Below the pieces are notes generated by a model, which saw only the letters and a list, made by a program, of their open reading frames with translations, ran no database searches and was not told the DNA's origin. The position numbers and the translations under genes were made by a program. Positions 15,576 through 23,419 of a stretch of 39,235 bases of DNA are shown piece by piece. Origin of the DNA: Aeromicrobium sp. CnD17-E (GTDB lineage: Bacteria; Actinomycetota; Actinomycetes; Propionibacteriales; Nocardioidaceae); assembly GCF_024124745.1 (NCBI RefSeq), contig NZ_JAMXRU010000020.1:1-39235 (forward strand), read 5' to 3'. The number at the start of each line of letters is the position of its first letter. Positions within the stretch are counted from its first letter, which is position 1.

Positions 15576-16226
15576 ATGACCGACGACGCGCCGCTGCTGC
15601 GCAACGCCGCCGGCAGTGCCCGCGACCGCGACCCGGCGGAGCCGGTCGAGGCGATGGCGCTGGAGCAGGCCATCGCGGTCAACGTCCGGCACCACCGCAC
15701 CGCGGCCGGGCTGTCGGTCGCCGACATGGCGCAGCGTCTGGGGCTGTCGAAGGCGATGCTGTCGAAGATCGAGAATGCGCAGACGTCGTGCAGCCTCGCC
15801 ACGCTGCAACGTCTGGCGACCGGGCTCGACGTGCCGGTCACGTCGCTCGTGCGCGGGGCCGACGAGGAGCGTCAGGCCGTGTTCACGCCGGCGGGCCAGG
15901 GTCCGCGCATCGCCCGGCACGGCACGAAGGAGGGGCACGAGTACGAGCTGCTCGGTGCCCTCCGGGGCCAGCACAAGCGGCTGGAGTCGCTCATGGTGAC
16001 CCTGACGGAGGACAGCCAGACGTACCCGCTGTTCCAGCACCCGGGCACCGAGTTCCTGCACGTCCTTGAGGGCCGGATGGTCTACGGCCACGGCCGCGAG
16101 ACCTACGAGCTGGGTCCCGGCGACTCCCTGCAGCTCGACGGCGAGGGCGCCCACGGCCCGGTCGAGCTGAAGGAGCTGCCCATCCGCTTCCTCTCGGTGA
16201 TCGCCTTCCCCGACGCCAGCGTCTGA
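15576..16226 (+). CDS. XRE-cupin transcriptional regulator
   Basis: The 216-residue protein has an N-terminal helix-turn-helix (about 28-87, IAVNVRHHRTAAGLSVADMAQRLGLSKAMLSKIENAQTSC) and a C-terminal cupin domain (about 140-212, FQHPGTEFLHVLEGRMVYGHG ... YELGPGDSLQLDG). XRE-cupin proteins commonly sense small catabolites through the cupin and repress neighbouring catabolic genes. It is the last gene of the glnT operon, 10 bp after the amidohydrolase. Its probable targets are the GTCTACT dyads between amtB and glnT. The start is the ATG at 15576; the open frame continues upstream only in the shadow of the previous gene. Confidence 0.88.
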   Translation: MTDDAPLLRNAAGSARDRDPAEPVEAMALEQAIAVNVRHHRTAAGLSVADMAQRLGLSKAMLSKIENAQTSCSLATLQRLATGLDVPVTSLVRGADEERQAVFTPAGQGPRIARHGTKEGHEYELLGALRGQHKRLESLMVTLTEDSQTYPLFQHPGTEFLHVLEGRMVYGHGRETYELGPGDSLQLDGEGAHGPVELKELPIRFLSVIAFPDASV

Positions 16227-16242
16227 GCGCAGGGCGCCGGAC

Positions 16243-16341
16243 GGGCCCGTTTGCGTGGGGCCCCACGCAAACCGGCTCGCCCCCACGTGACCGTGCGCCG
16301 GATCTGCGCGTTCGGGTGGGGCCCCACGTAAACGCGCACGG
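16243..16341. repeat. dispersed GGGGCCCC palindrome, locus 2 (two copies)
   Basis: A perfect 24-bp palindrome (GTTTGCGTGGGG at 16249-16260 plus its exact complement at 16261-16272) and an imperfect one (16310-16333) flank a 37-bp spacer. The 99-bp block is about 93 percent identical to 33022-33120 (7 differences by eye) and related to the cluster at 6954-7141. It occupies the convergent gap between the XRE-cupin gene and the thiolase, where a bidirectional terminator would be expected. Nothing else is seen in 16227-16386. Confidence 0.9.
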
Positions 16342-16386
16342 GTGAGCAGGCCGGGGGCCGGGCTCGGGCGCGGCGCGGGCGGGAGG

Positions 16387-17589
16387 TCAGGGGGCGACCT
16401 CGAAGAGTCCAGCGGCGCCCATGCCGCCTCCGACGCACATCGTCACCACGGCCCAGCGGGCACCGAGTCGGCGGCCGGCGAGCAGCGCGTGGCCGACGGC
16501 GCGCGACCCAGTCATGCCGTAGGGGTGTCCGAGGGCGATGGCTCCGCCGTCGACGTTCATCCGCTCGGGGTCGATGCCGAGCACGTCGCGACAGTGCACC
16601 GCCTGGGAGGCGAACGCCTCGTTGAGCTCCCACACGCCGACGTCGCCGACCGTCAGGCCGTGCTGGTCCAGCAGTCGGGGGATCGCCGCGACCGGACCGA
16701 TGCCCATCTCGTCGGGCTCGCACCCGGTGACCGCAATGCCGACGTAGTAGCCGAGCGGCTCGATGCCCCGGGAGGCCGCGAGGTCGGCGTCCATCAGGAC
16801 GTTGGCCGACGCGCCGTCGCTGAGCTGGGACGCGTTGCCCGCCGTGACCGTCGGGTGCGCGGTCACGTCACCGGGCTCCAGCACGGTGCGGAGCCCGGCC
16901 AGCCCGTCCGCGGTCGTGCCGGCGCGCACGCCCTCGTCGGCCGAGACGGTCACCTCGACCCGCGAGGTCCCACCGGTGGCCCTGTCGGTGCGGAGGGTGT
17001 GCACCGTGATCGGGGCGATCTCCTCGGCGAGGTGGCCGGCCTCCTGGGCGGCGGCCGCGCGCCGCTGCGACTGCAGCCCCATCTCGTCCTGGCGCTCGCG
17101 GCTGACGCCGTAGCGCGAGGCGACGTTCTCGGCGGTGTGCAGCATCGGCAGGTACAGCCCCGGCACCTGCTCGCGCAGCCAGGGGTCACCGGCGCGGTGG
17201 GTGTTCAGGTGCTCGTTCTGGACGAGCGAGATCGACTCGACCCCGCCCCCGACCGCGACCTTCTGCCCGTCCACCAGGATCTGCTTGGCCGCGATCGCGA
17301 CCGCCATGAGGCCCGACGAGCACTGGCGGTCGACGGTCGAGCCGGGCACCGACACGGGCAGTCCGGCGCGGAGTGCGGCCTGCCGGGCGACGTTGAACCC
17401 CGAGGCGCCCTCGGGCATCGCGCAGCCCATCACCACGTCCTCCACCTCGGCCGGGTCGACGCCGGCGCGCTCCACCGCGTGGCGGACGGCGTGGCCCGCG
17501 AGCTCGACGGCGGGGGTGTCGTTGAAGGCGCCGCGGTACGCCTTGCCGATCGGGGTGCGGGCGGTGGCGACGATCGCTGCTCTGGGCAC
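16387..17589 (-). CDS. acetyl-CoA C-acyltransferase (thiolase)
   Basis: Degradative-type thiolase of 400 residues, cleaving 3-ketoacyl-CoA to acetyl-CoA plus a shortened acyl-CoA. The active-site Cys is in DRQCSSG (C90); the other catalytic residues are in NEAFA (323-327), GHPYGMTG (H355) and [11 protein letters not shown] (C385). The GTG at 17587-17589 is used because AGGAG lies 5 nt upstream; upstream codons run into the operator. It is divergent from the acyl-CoA ligase, and the 20-bp shared operator sits between them, so it should be co-regulated with the ligase operon and supply the last step of beta-oxidation. Confidence 0.93.
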   Translation of the reverse strand: MPRAAIVATARTPIGKAYRGAFNDTPAVELAGHAVRHAVERAGVDPAEVEDVVMGCAMPEGASGFNVARQAALRAGLPVSVPGSTVDRQCSSGLMAVAIAAKQILVDGQKVAVGGGVESISLVQNEHLNTHRAGDPWLREQVPGLYLPMLHTAENVASRYGVSRERQDEMGLQSQRRAAAAQEAGHLAEEIAPITVHTLRTDRATGGTSRVEVTVSADEGVRAGTTADGLAGLRTVLEPGDVTAHPTVTAGNASQLSDGASANVLMDADLAASRGIEPLGYYVGIAVTGCEPDEMGIGPVAAIPRLLDQHGLTVGDVGVWELNEAFASQAVHCRDVLGIDPERMNVDGGAIALGHPYGMTGSRAVGHALLAGRRLGARWAVVTMCVGGGMGAAGLFEVAP

Positions 17590-17628
17590 GGGGGCTCCTG
17601 TCGGACGGACTCTCGGAAGATTTCCCGG

Positions 17629-17666
17629 CAACGTACTTGAACCTGAACCCGGGTTCAAGTACGTTG
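17629..17666. promoter_or_regulatory. operator A of the shared regulon (thiolase / acyl-CoA ligase)
   Basis: A long dyad with 15-bp perfect arms (CAACGTACTTGAACC at 17629-17643 and its complement at 17652-17666) around 8 bp. Its core, TGAACCTGAACCCGGGTTCA (17638-17657), recurs with small changes at 24430, 31930 and 32014. It lies 49-68 bp before the thiolase GTG and 70-89 bp before the ligase ATG, so it can serve both directions. The TetR gene at 29725 is the probable partner. Confidence 0.8.
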
Positions 17667-17672
17667 CTCGAC

Positions 17673-17700
17673 GTGAGCCAGGTCACGTGAGACCGGTCAC
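17673..17700. promoter_or_regulatory. two abutting GTGA-N6-TCAC dyads
   Basis: GTGAGCCAGGTCAC (17673-17686) and GTGAGACCGGTCAC (17687-17700) abut exactly. GTGA-N6-TCAC is the core of the CRP/GlxR-type recognition site, so a cAMP-responsive regulator may add carbon-source control to the ligase operon, whose ATG lies 27 bp downstream. The spacing match is direct; the identity of the regulator is inferred. Confidence 0.5.
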
Positions 17701-17726
17701 ATCGACGGCAAGGAGACGAGGACGCA

Positions 17727-19232
17727 ATGGTGAACGTGGCAGCGACGGTCTGGTCCAACGCCGAGCGCGACCCGCAGCGGATGGCGGTGCGCTCCGGTCG
17801 GGGCGACCTGACCTACGGCGAGCTCCGGGAGGCGAGTGCTCGCGTCGGCGGCGCCGTGACCGCCGCGGGTCTGCGCCCCGGCGACCGGGTGGTGCTCATC
17901 GCCCCGAGCGTCCTGGAGTTCCCCGTGGTCTACCTGGGCCTGCACGCCGTCGGCGTCAGCGTCATCACGATGAACACCATGGCCACCGCGGCCGAGATCG
18001 GCTACGTGCTCGACGACGCGGAGGCGTCGCTGGTGCTGGCCTGGCACGAGTGCGACACCGCGGCGTCCGCCGCCGCTGCCGAGCGAGGCCTCGCGTTCTG
18101 GCGCGTCGAGGACGGCGCGAGCTTCGACGCCGAGCCGTTGGCGGTCGCGCACGACCACGCGCCCGACGACACCGCGATCATCCTCTACACCTCCGGCACC
18201 ACCGGCCGTCCCAAGGGCGTGGAGCTCACCGCGGCCAACCTGATCGACACCACCGACTCCTTCCTGCCCGTGCTCAACCTGACGGCGGAGGACCGCTTCG
18301 GCACGGGCCTCCCGCTCTTCCACGTGTACGGCCAGGCGGTCGTCATGAACACGGTGCTGGTCACCGGCGCCTCGCTCTCGCTGCTCGCGCCCTTCGAGCC
18401 GACCGCGATGCTGGAGATGGTCCGCCGCGACCGCCTGACGGTCCTCGCCGGCGTCCCGACGATGTGGAACGCGATGCTGCACGCCGCGACCGACGCGTTC
18501 GGCCCGTCGGACTTCGAGCAGCTCCGACTGGCCACGTCCGGCGGCGCGTCGCTGCCGGTGGAGGTCATGCGTGCCTTCCGCGACCGGTTCGGCTGCACGA
18601 TCCTGGAGGGCTACGGCCTCACCGAGTCGACCGGCGCGGCCACGTTCAACGACATCAACCGGCCCCAGAAGGCGGGCACCGTCGGACCGGCCCTGCCCGG
18701 CACCGCGATCGAGGTCCGCGACCCGCTCGGCGCGGTCGTCGAGCCGGACGTCGTCGGCGAGGTCTTCCTCAAGGGCCCGACGATCATGAAGGGCTACCGC
18801 AACCGGCCCGACGCCACGGCCGCCGACCTGCAGGACGGCTGGCTGAAGACCGGCGACCTGGGCCGGCTCGACGCCGAGGGCTACCTCAGCATCGTCGACC
18901 GGGCGAAGGACCTGATCATCCGCGGTGGCTACAACGTGTACCCCCGCGAGGTCGAGGAGGTGCTGTACGAGCACCCCGACGTCGTCGAGGTGGCCGTGGT
19001 CGGCGTCCCCGACGCACACTTCGGCGAGGAGGTCGCCGCGGTCGTCGCCCTGCGCGAGGGCGCGGAGCTGACCGGCGAGGAGCTGCGCGCCTGGGCCAAG
19101 GTCCAGCTGTCGGCCTACAAGGTGCCCCGGCTCTACCAGTTCGTCACCACCCTGCCGAAGGGCGCGACGGGCAAGATCCTGAAGCGCGAGATCGACCGCG
19201 ACGCCATCCGCACCGCGGAGGTCGGCGCATGA
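17727..19232 (+). CDS. acyl-CoA synthetase (AMP-forming, FadD-like)
   Basis: It activates a carboxylic acid to its CoA thioester by way of an acyl-adenylate. The 501-residue protein has the P-loop YTSGTTGRPKG (154-164), GYGLTES (295-301), the WLKTGD segment, the hinge VDRAKDLIIRGGYNVYPREVE and the C-terminal catalytic lysine in PKGATGKILKRE. The start has AAGGAG and GAGGA elements upstream. It opens the plus-strand operon (ligase-SDR-HAD-ABC transporter) behind operator A. In the proposed pathway it would load the 4-hydroxy acid onto CoA, as LvaE does in levulinate catabolism. Chain length of the substrate is unknown. Confidence 0.92.
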   Translation: MVNVAATVWSNAERDPQRMAVRSGRGDLTYGELREASARVGGAVTAAGLRPGDRVVLIAPSVLEFPVVYLGLHAVGVSVITMNTMATAAEIGYVLDDAEASLVLAWHECDTAASAAAAERGLAFWRVEDGASFDAEPLAVAHDHAPDDTAIILYTSGTTGRPKGVELTAANLIDTTDSFLPVLNLTAEDRFGTGLPLFHVYGQAVVMNTVLVTGASLSLLAPFEPTAMLEMVRRDRLTVLAGVPTMWNAMLHAATDAFGPSDFEQLRLATSGGASLPVEVMRAFRDRFGCTILEGYGLTESTGAATFNDINRPQKAGTVGPALPGTAIEVRDPLGAVVEPDVVGEVFLKGPTIMKGYRNRPDATAADLQDGWLKTGDLGRLDAEGYLSIVDRAKDLIIRGGYNVYPREVEEVLYEHPDVVEVAVVGVPDAHFGEEVAAVVALREGAELTGEELRAWAKVQLSAYKVPRLYQFVTTLPKGATGKILKREIDRDAIRTAEVGA

Positions 19233-20038
19233 AGGTCGAGGGGAGCGTCGCGGTCGTCACCGGCGCGGCAGGAGGCATCGGCCTGGCCGTCGCGCAGAGG
19301 CTGCTGGAGCACGGGGCCCAGGTGGTCGTCACCGACCTCGACGCCGCGCGCACCGCGGCGGCCGTCGCCACGTTGGAGGCACACGGCGCGGACCGGGTGG
19401 CGGGCCTGGCGGGTGACTGCTCGCTCGAGGCCGACGTGCGGGCCGTGCTCGACCTCGCCGTCGAGCGCTTCGGCCCCGTCGACCTGTACGTCGCGAACGC
19501 CGGGGTCGGCCTCGGGCAGGGCCTGGAGTCCTCCGAGGACGACTGGAGCACCTCGCTCGACGTCAACGTCATGGCGCACGTGCGCGCGGCCCGGCTCCTG
19601 GTGCCGGGCTGGCTCGAGCGGGGTCGGGGCTACTTCCTGAGCACCGCGTCGGCCGCCGGGCTCCTGACGCAGATCGGCTCGCCGACGTACTCGGTCACCA
19701 AGCACGCTGCCGTGGCCTTCGCCGAGTGGCTGTCGGTCACCTACGGCACCCGAGGCGTCGCCGTCAGCTGCCTGTGCCCGATGGGGGTGAACACCGCCAT
19801 GCTCACCGGCGGCGCGGACTCCGACGACCCGACCGCGCGTCAAGGTGCGAGAGCGGTCACCGAGGCGGGCGGCGTGCTCGAGCCGCTCGACGTCGCCGAC
19901 GTCGTGCTCGACGCGATCGACGACGAGCGCTTCCTCGTGCTGCCTCACCCGGAGGTGCTGGAGTTCTACCGGCGCAAGGCCTCCGACTACGACCGCTGGC
20001 TCGCCGGCATGCGCCGCTACCAGGACACGCTCGCATGA
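19229..20038 (+). CDS. short-chain dehydrogenase/reductase
   Basis: NAD(P)-dependent oxidoreductase of 269 residues. It has TGAAGGIG (11-18) for cofactor binding, D36 after the second strand (suggesting NAD preference), a VANAG variant (88-92), catalytic S141, Y154 and K158 in YSVTK, and the C-terminal extension LPHPEVLEFYRRKASDYDRWL. Its start overlaps the ligase stop (ATGA). It probably acts on a hydroxyacyl-CoA or an alcohol made in the same pathway. A second SDR lies at 26507, so the two may serve different positions of the substrate. Confidence 0.88.
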   Translation: MKVEGSVAVVTGAAGGIGLAVAQRLLEHGAQVVVTDLDAARTAAAVATLEAHGADRVAGLAGDCSLEADVRAVLDLAVERFGPVDLYVANAGVGLGQGLESSEDDWSTSLDVNVMAHVRAARLLVPGWLERGRGYFLSTASAAGLLTQIGSPTYSVTKHAAVAFAEWLSVTYGTRGVAVSCLCPMGVNTAMLTGGADSDDPTARQGARAVTEAGGVLEPLDVADVVLDAIDDERFLVLPHPEVLEFYRRKASDYDRWLAGMRRYQDTLA

Positions 20039-20697
20039 GCGGCGCGGCGACGCCCCGCTGCCGGGCGGCCCTGTTCGACTTCGGCGGGGTGCTGACGACG
20101 AGCGTGCTCGACGCGTTCGGCGACCACAGCGAGCGGATCAGCGGTGACCGCGGCCTCCTGCTGCGGCTGCTCGGCGGCGGTGACGCGGAGGCCAAGCAGC
20201 TCCTCGTCGACCACGAGGAGGGACGGCTCGACCACGACGGCTTCGAGGCGGGGCTCGCCGAGCGGCTGCACGCCCACGGCGTCGAGGTCGCGGCGGAGGG
20301 ACTCGTCGCCGGGCTGCAGTCGGGCCTGCGACCCGACGCGGCCATGCTCGACGTCGTCGCCGACCTGCGGGCCGCAGGCGTGCCCGTCGGTCTCGTCTCG
20401 AACTCCCTGGGCCGTGACTGCTACGCCGGCTACGACCTGCCGGCTCTCTTCGACGCCGTGACCATCTCCGGCCAGGAGGGCGTCCGCAAGCCGTCGCGAC
20501 GGCTCTACGAGATCGGGTGCGAGCGCCTCGGCGTCGCACCGCGGGAGGTCGTCATGGTCGACGACCTCGCCCAGAACATCGTCGCTGCCGAGCGTCTCGG
20601 GATGGCTGGCGTCGTGCACCGCACCGCGGAGGAGACCGCCGAGCAGCTCTCGCAGCTGCTCGGGGTCGACGTGAGGAGGACCGCCGCACTGCGGTGA
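20035..20697 (+). CDS. HAD-superfamily protein, ACAD10 N-terminal-like
   Basis: The 220-residue HAD hydrolase-fold protein has motif I LFDFGGVL (nucleophile D15, with Gly at the usual second-Asp position), motif II VSNS (S122), lysine K152 in VRKPSRRLYE and motif III VDDLAQN (D176-D177). The DxGGVL variant and the overall pattern recall the N-terminal HAD domain of human ACAD10. The start overlaps the SDR stop (ATGA), and the ABC transporter genes follow 93 bp later. Since the APH-type kinase and the ACAD11-like dehydrogenase lie in the same regulon, a role in handling a phosphorylated acyl intermediate is likely but inferred. A generic phosphatase is the alternative. Confidence 0.8.
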   Translation: MSGAATPRCRAALFDFGGVLTTSVLDAFGDHSERISGDRGLLLRLLGGGDAEAKQLLVDHEEGRLDHDGFEAGLAERLHAHGVEVAAEGLVAGLQSGLRPDAAMLDVVADLRAAGVPVGLVSNSLGRDCYAGYDLPALFDAVTISGQEGVRKPSRRLYEIGCERLGVAPREVVMVDDLAQNIVAAERLGMAGVVHRTAEETAEQLSQLLGVDVRRTAALR

Positions 20698-20790
20698 TCG
20701 AGGGGGGAACAGCACCACCCCGGAGCGGCCACCCGGCCGGTCCACCCAGCACAGGTCCGCCCGCCCGGGCGACCACTCTCAGGAGGACAC

Positions 20791-21768
20791 ATGAACGTTC
20801 GACGCTTCGGCCTCGGCCTGGTGGCAACGGCGGCGCTGGTCGTCACCGCCGCCTGCGGCAGCGGGGACACCGGTGGCAGCGGTGGCGGCGGAGGAGACGA
20901 CGCCTACACGATCGGCATCGTCAAGTTCGCCTCGAGCGAGGAGACCTCGGAGGCGGCCATCGCGGCGTTCCGCGAGGAGGCCGAGGCCAAGGGCTGGAAG
21001 ACCACCGCGGTCGACCCCCAGGGTGCGGTCGAGAAGGCCAACGGCGCCATGCAGGACTTCGTGCAGAAGAAGGTCGACCTCATCGTCACCGCCGTCTTCG
21101 ACAGCAAGACGCTGACGGCCGGCGCGCAGGCCGCGAAGGCCGCGGGCATCCCCGTCGTCTCGATCTCCGGCGGCACCACGGACGGCATCACCGCGAACCT
21201 CGACTCCGGCGTCGCGGTCGGCGCGCCGGTCGCGAAGCAGCTCGTGGAGGACATGGGCGGCAAGGGCGAGCTGCTGGTCATGGGCTACAAGAGCGGTCTG
21301 CCGTGCATCGGTCGCGAGGAGGCGCTCGACGACGCGCTGAAGAGCACCGACATCAAGGTCACCCGCAACGAGGTGCCGATCCCCGGCCAGGTCGAGGGTG
21401 GGACGCAGTTCGCGCAGGCCTGGCTGGCCAAGCACCCGAAGGGCTCGACACCGCTCGCGATCTGGGGCTGCTTCGACGACCCGGCGCTCGGCGCGGTCTC
21501 CGCGGCGAAGTCGGCGGGGCGCGACGACGTGAAGATCTACGGCATCAACGGCACCCCGGCCGCCATCAAGGCGGTCGAGGCGGGCGACATGCGCGCCACC
21601 GTCTTCCTGCAGGTGCCCGAGGCCGGCAAGAAGTTCGCCGACATGGTGCCGGAGTTCATCGAGGGCGGCGTCGACGCGAAGCCGCAGGAGGTCGAGCTGC
21701 CGAACATCCTCGTCACGACCGACACGGTCACGCAGTTCCTGGCCGACAACCCCGACGCGACGAAGTAG
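20791..21768 (+). CDS. sugar-type ABC transporter substrate-binding lipoprotein
   Basis: Periplasmic-binding-protein family (ribose/xylose type) of 325 residues. A signal peptide with lipobox LVVTAAC (C22) is followed by a Gly/Ser linker (24-35) and a mature domain opening YTIGIVKFASSEETSEAAI; VDLIVTAVFDS, GIPVVSISGG and VKIYGINGTPAAIKAVEAGDMRATV are typical segments of this fold. The start has AGGAGG upstream. It works with the ATPase and permease that follow. The ligand is not evident; in this catabolic regulon it is more likely a polar hydroxy acid, lactone or polyol than a common sugar. Confidence 0.9.
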   Translation: MNVRRFGLGLVATAALVVTAACGSGDTGGSGGGGGDDAYTIGIVKFASSEETSEAAIAAFREEAEAKGWKTTAVDPQGAVEKANGAMQDFVQKKVDLIVTAVFDSKTLTAGAQAAKAAGIPVVSISGGTTDGITANLDSGVAVGAPVAKQLVEDMGGKGELLVMGYKSGLPCIGREEALDDALKSTDIKVTRNEVPIPGQVEGGTQFAQAWLAKHPKGSTPLAIWGCFDDPALGAVSAAKSAGRDDVKIYGINGTPAAIKAVEAGDMRATVFLQVPEAGKKFADMVPEFIEGGVDAKPQEVELPNILVTTDTVTQFLADNPDATK

Positions 21769-21841
21769 TCCGATGACCGACACGTCCTCGAGGGTCCGGC
21801 CTGCCGGCCCGACCCCGACCGAGCACCCCCAGGAGTCCCTC

Positions 21842-23419
21842 ATGGTCGAGACGACCCCGCTCGACGGTCCGACGGCGCCGACGGTGACCGATCCGCCCTG
21901 CCTGGAGATGTCCGGCATCTCCAAGCAGTTCGGCGGCCACCAGGCCCTCGAGGACGTGTCCATCACGCTGCACCCGGGTCGCGTCCTCGCCCTCTGCGGG
22001 GCCAACGGCGCAGGCAAGTCGACGCTCGTGCGCATCCTCGCGGGGGTGGAGAGCGCCGACGCCGGCACCATCCGCGTCCGCGGCCAGGAGGAGACCGTCG
22101 CCAGCCCGGGCGACGCGACCCGGCTCGGCCTCAGCTTCATCCACCAGGAGCTCAACCTGGTGCCCAAGTTCACCGCGCTGCAGAACATCGCGATGGGAGC
22201 CGACCACCCCCGCCGCACCGGGGTGCTCGACCTGCGCGGCCTGCGTCGCAAGGCCCTCGCCGTCATGGACCGCATCGGGTACTCCGTGCCGCTCGACGCC
22301 AAGGTCGAGCAGCTCTCGGTCTCCGACCGCTGGATGGTCTCGCTCGCCCGGTCGCTGATGCGCGACGCGAGCATCGTGGCCATGGACGAGCCGACGGCCT
22401 CGTTCACGCAGGAGGAGGCGGACCGGCTCTACGGCATCGTCGACGAGCTCACCGCCGACGGTGTCGGGATCCTGTACATCTCGCACCGGCTCGAGGAGGT
22501 GCTGCACGTCAGCGACGACGTGACGGTGCTGCGCAACGGCCGCCTGGTGGGCAGCTACGCGGCTCGCGACCTCGACGTCGCGAGCCTCACGCGGCACATC
22601 GTCGGCCGCGACGTCGAGGACCTGACCCACCGCGTCACCGACACCGACCCGACCGCCGCGCCCGTGCTGCTCCGGACGTCGGGCCTGACCCGGGAGCCCC
22701 GGGTGCGCGACGTCGACCTGACGATCCACGAGGGCGAGATCCTCGGTGTCGCCGGGCTCGTCGGCGCGGGGCGCACCGAGCTGGCGCGACTGCTCATCGG
22801 CGCCGACGCCGCGCACGCGGGCAGCATGACGCTCGACGGGCGGCCGTACCGTCCGGGCTCCCCGTCCGACGGCATCAAGGCCGGCGTCGCGCTCGTGCCC
22901 GAGGAGCGACGCTCGCAGGGGCTGGTGCTGCGCAGCTCGGTCGCCTCGAACATCACCATGGCCTCGATGCGCGACCCGCGACGCCGGCTGGGCACGTTCA
23001 GCCCCCGACGGGCCGCGGCCACCGCGCGCGACGCCGTCAGCCGCTTCGGGGTCAAGACGTCGTCGGTGCACGACGCGGTCGGGCACCTCAGCGGCGGCAA
23101 CCAGCAGAAGGTCGTGGTCAGCAAGTGCGTGCTGACCGGTCCCCGGCTCCTGATCCTCGACGAGCCCACCGTCGGCGTCGACGTCGGTGCCCGCGGCGAG
23201 ATCTACGACATCATCCGCGACCTCGCCGCGTCCGGGACGTCGATCCTCATGATCTCCAGCGACTTCGACGAGCTCGCCATCTGCGACCGCGTCGTCGTCA
23301 TGCGCGAAGGAGCGCTCACCCACTCGGTGCCTGCCTCGCGGGCCACGAAGGACCACCTCACCTCGCTGTGCTTCGGGACCACCGAGCACCTCGGCACGAC
23401 AGAACAGGACCCGTCATGA
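21842..23419 (+). CDS. sugar-type ABC transporter, tandem ATP-binding protein
   Basis: Two fused nucleotide-binding domains (525 residues), as in RbsA/XylG. Domain 1 has Walker A GANGAGKST (53-61) and Walker B VAMDEP; its signature is the degenerate LSVSDRWMVS. Domain 2 has the usual degenerate Walker A region GLVGAGRTELARLL, signature LSGGNQQKVVVSK and Walker B LLILDEPTVGVDVG. The ATG at 21842 is chosen because AGGAG lies 6 nt upstream and the length then fits the family; an in-frame ATG at 21773, 5 bp after the previous stop, would add 23 residues. It overlaps the permease start by 4 bp. Confidence 0.92.
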   Translation: MVETTPLDGPTAPTVTDPPCLEMSGISKQFGGHQALEDVSITLHPGRVLALCGANGAGKSTLVRILAGVESADAGTIRVRGQEETVASPGDATRLGLSFIHQELNLVPKFTALQNIAMGADHPRRTGVLDLRGLRRKALAVMDRIGYSVPLDAKVEQLSVSDRWMVSLARSLMRDASIVAMDEPTASFTQEEADRLYGIVDELTADGVGILYISHRLEEVLHVSDDVTVLRNGRLVGSYAARDLDVASLTRHIVGRDVEDLTHRVTDTDPTAAPVLLRTSGLTREPRVRDVDLTIHEGEILGVAGLVGAGRTELARLLIGADAAHAGSMTLDGRPYRPGSPSDGIKAGVALVPEERRSQGLVLRSSVASNITMASMRDPRRRLGTFSPRRAAATARDAVSRFGVKTSSVHDAVGHLSGGNQQKVVVSKCVLTGPRLLILDEPTVGVDVGARGEIYDIIRDLAASGTSILMISSDFDELAICDRVVVMREGALTHSVPASRATKDHLTSLCFGTTEHLGTTEQDPS

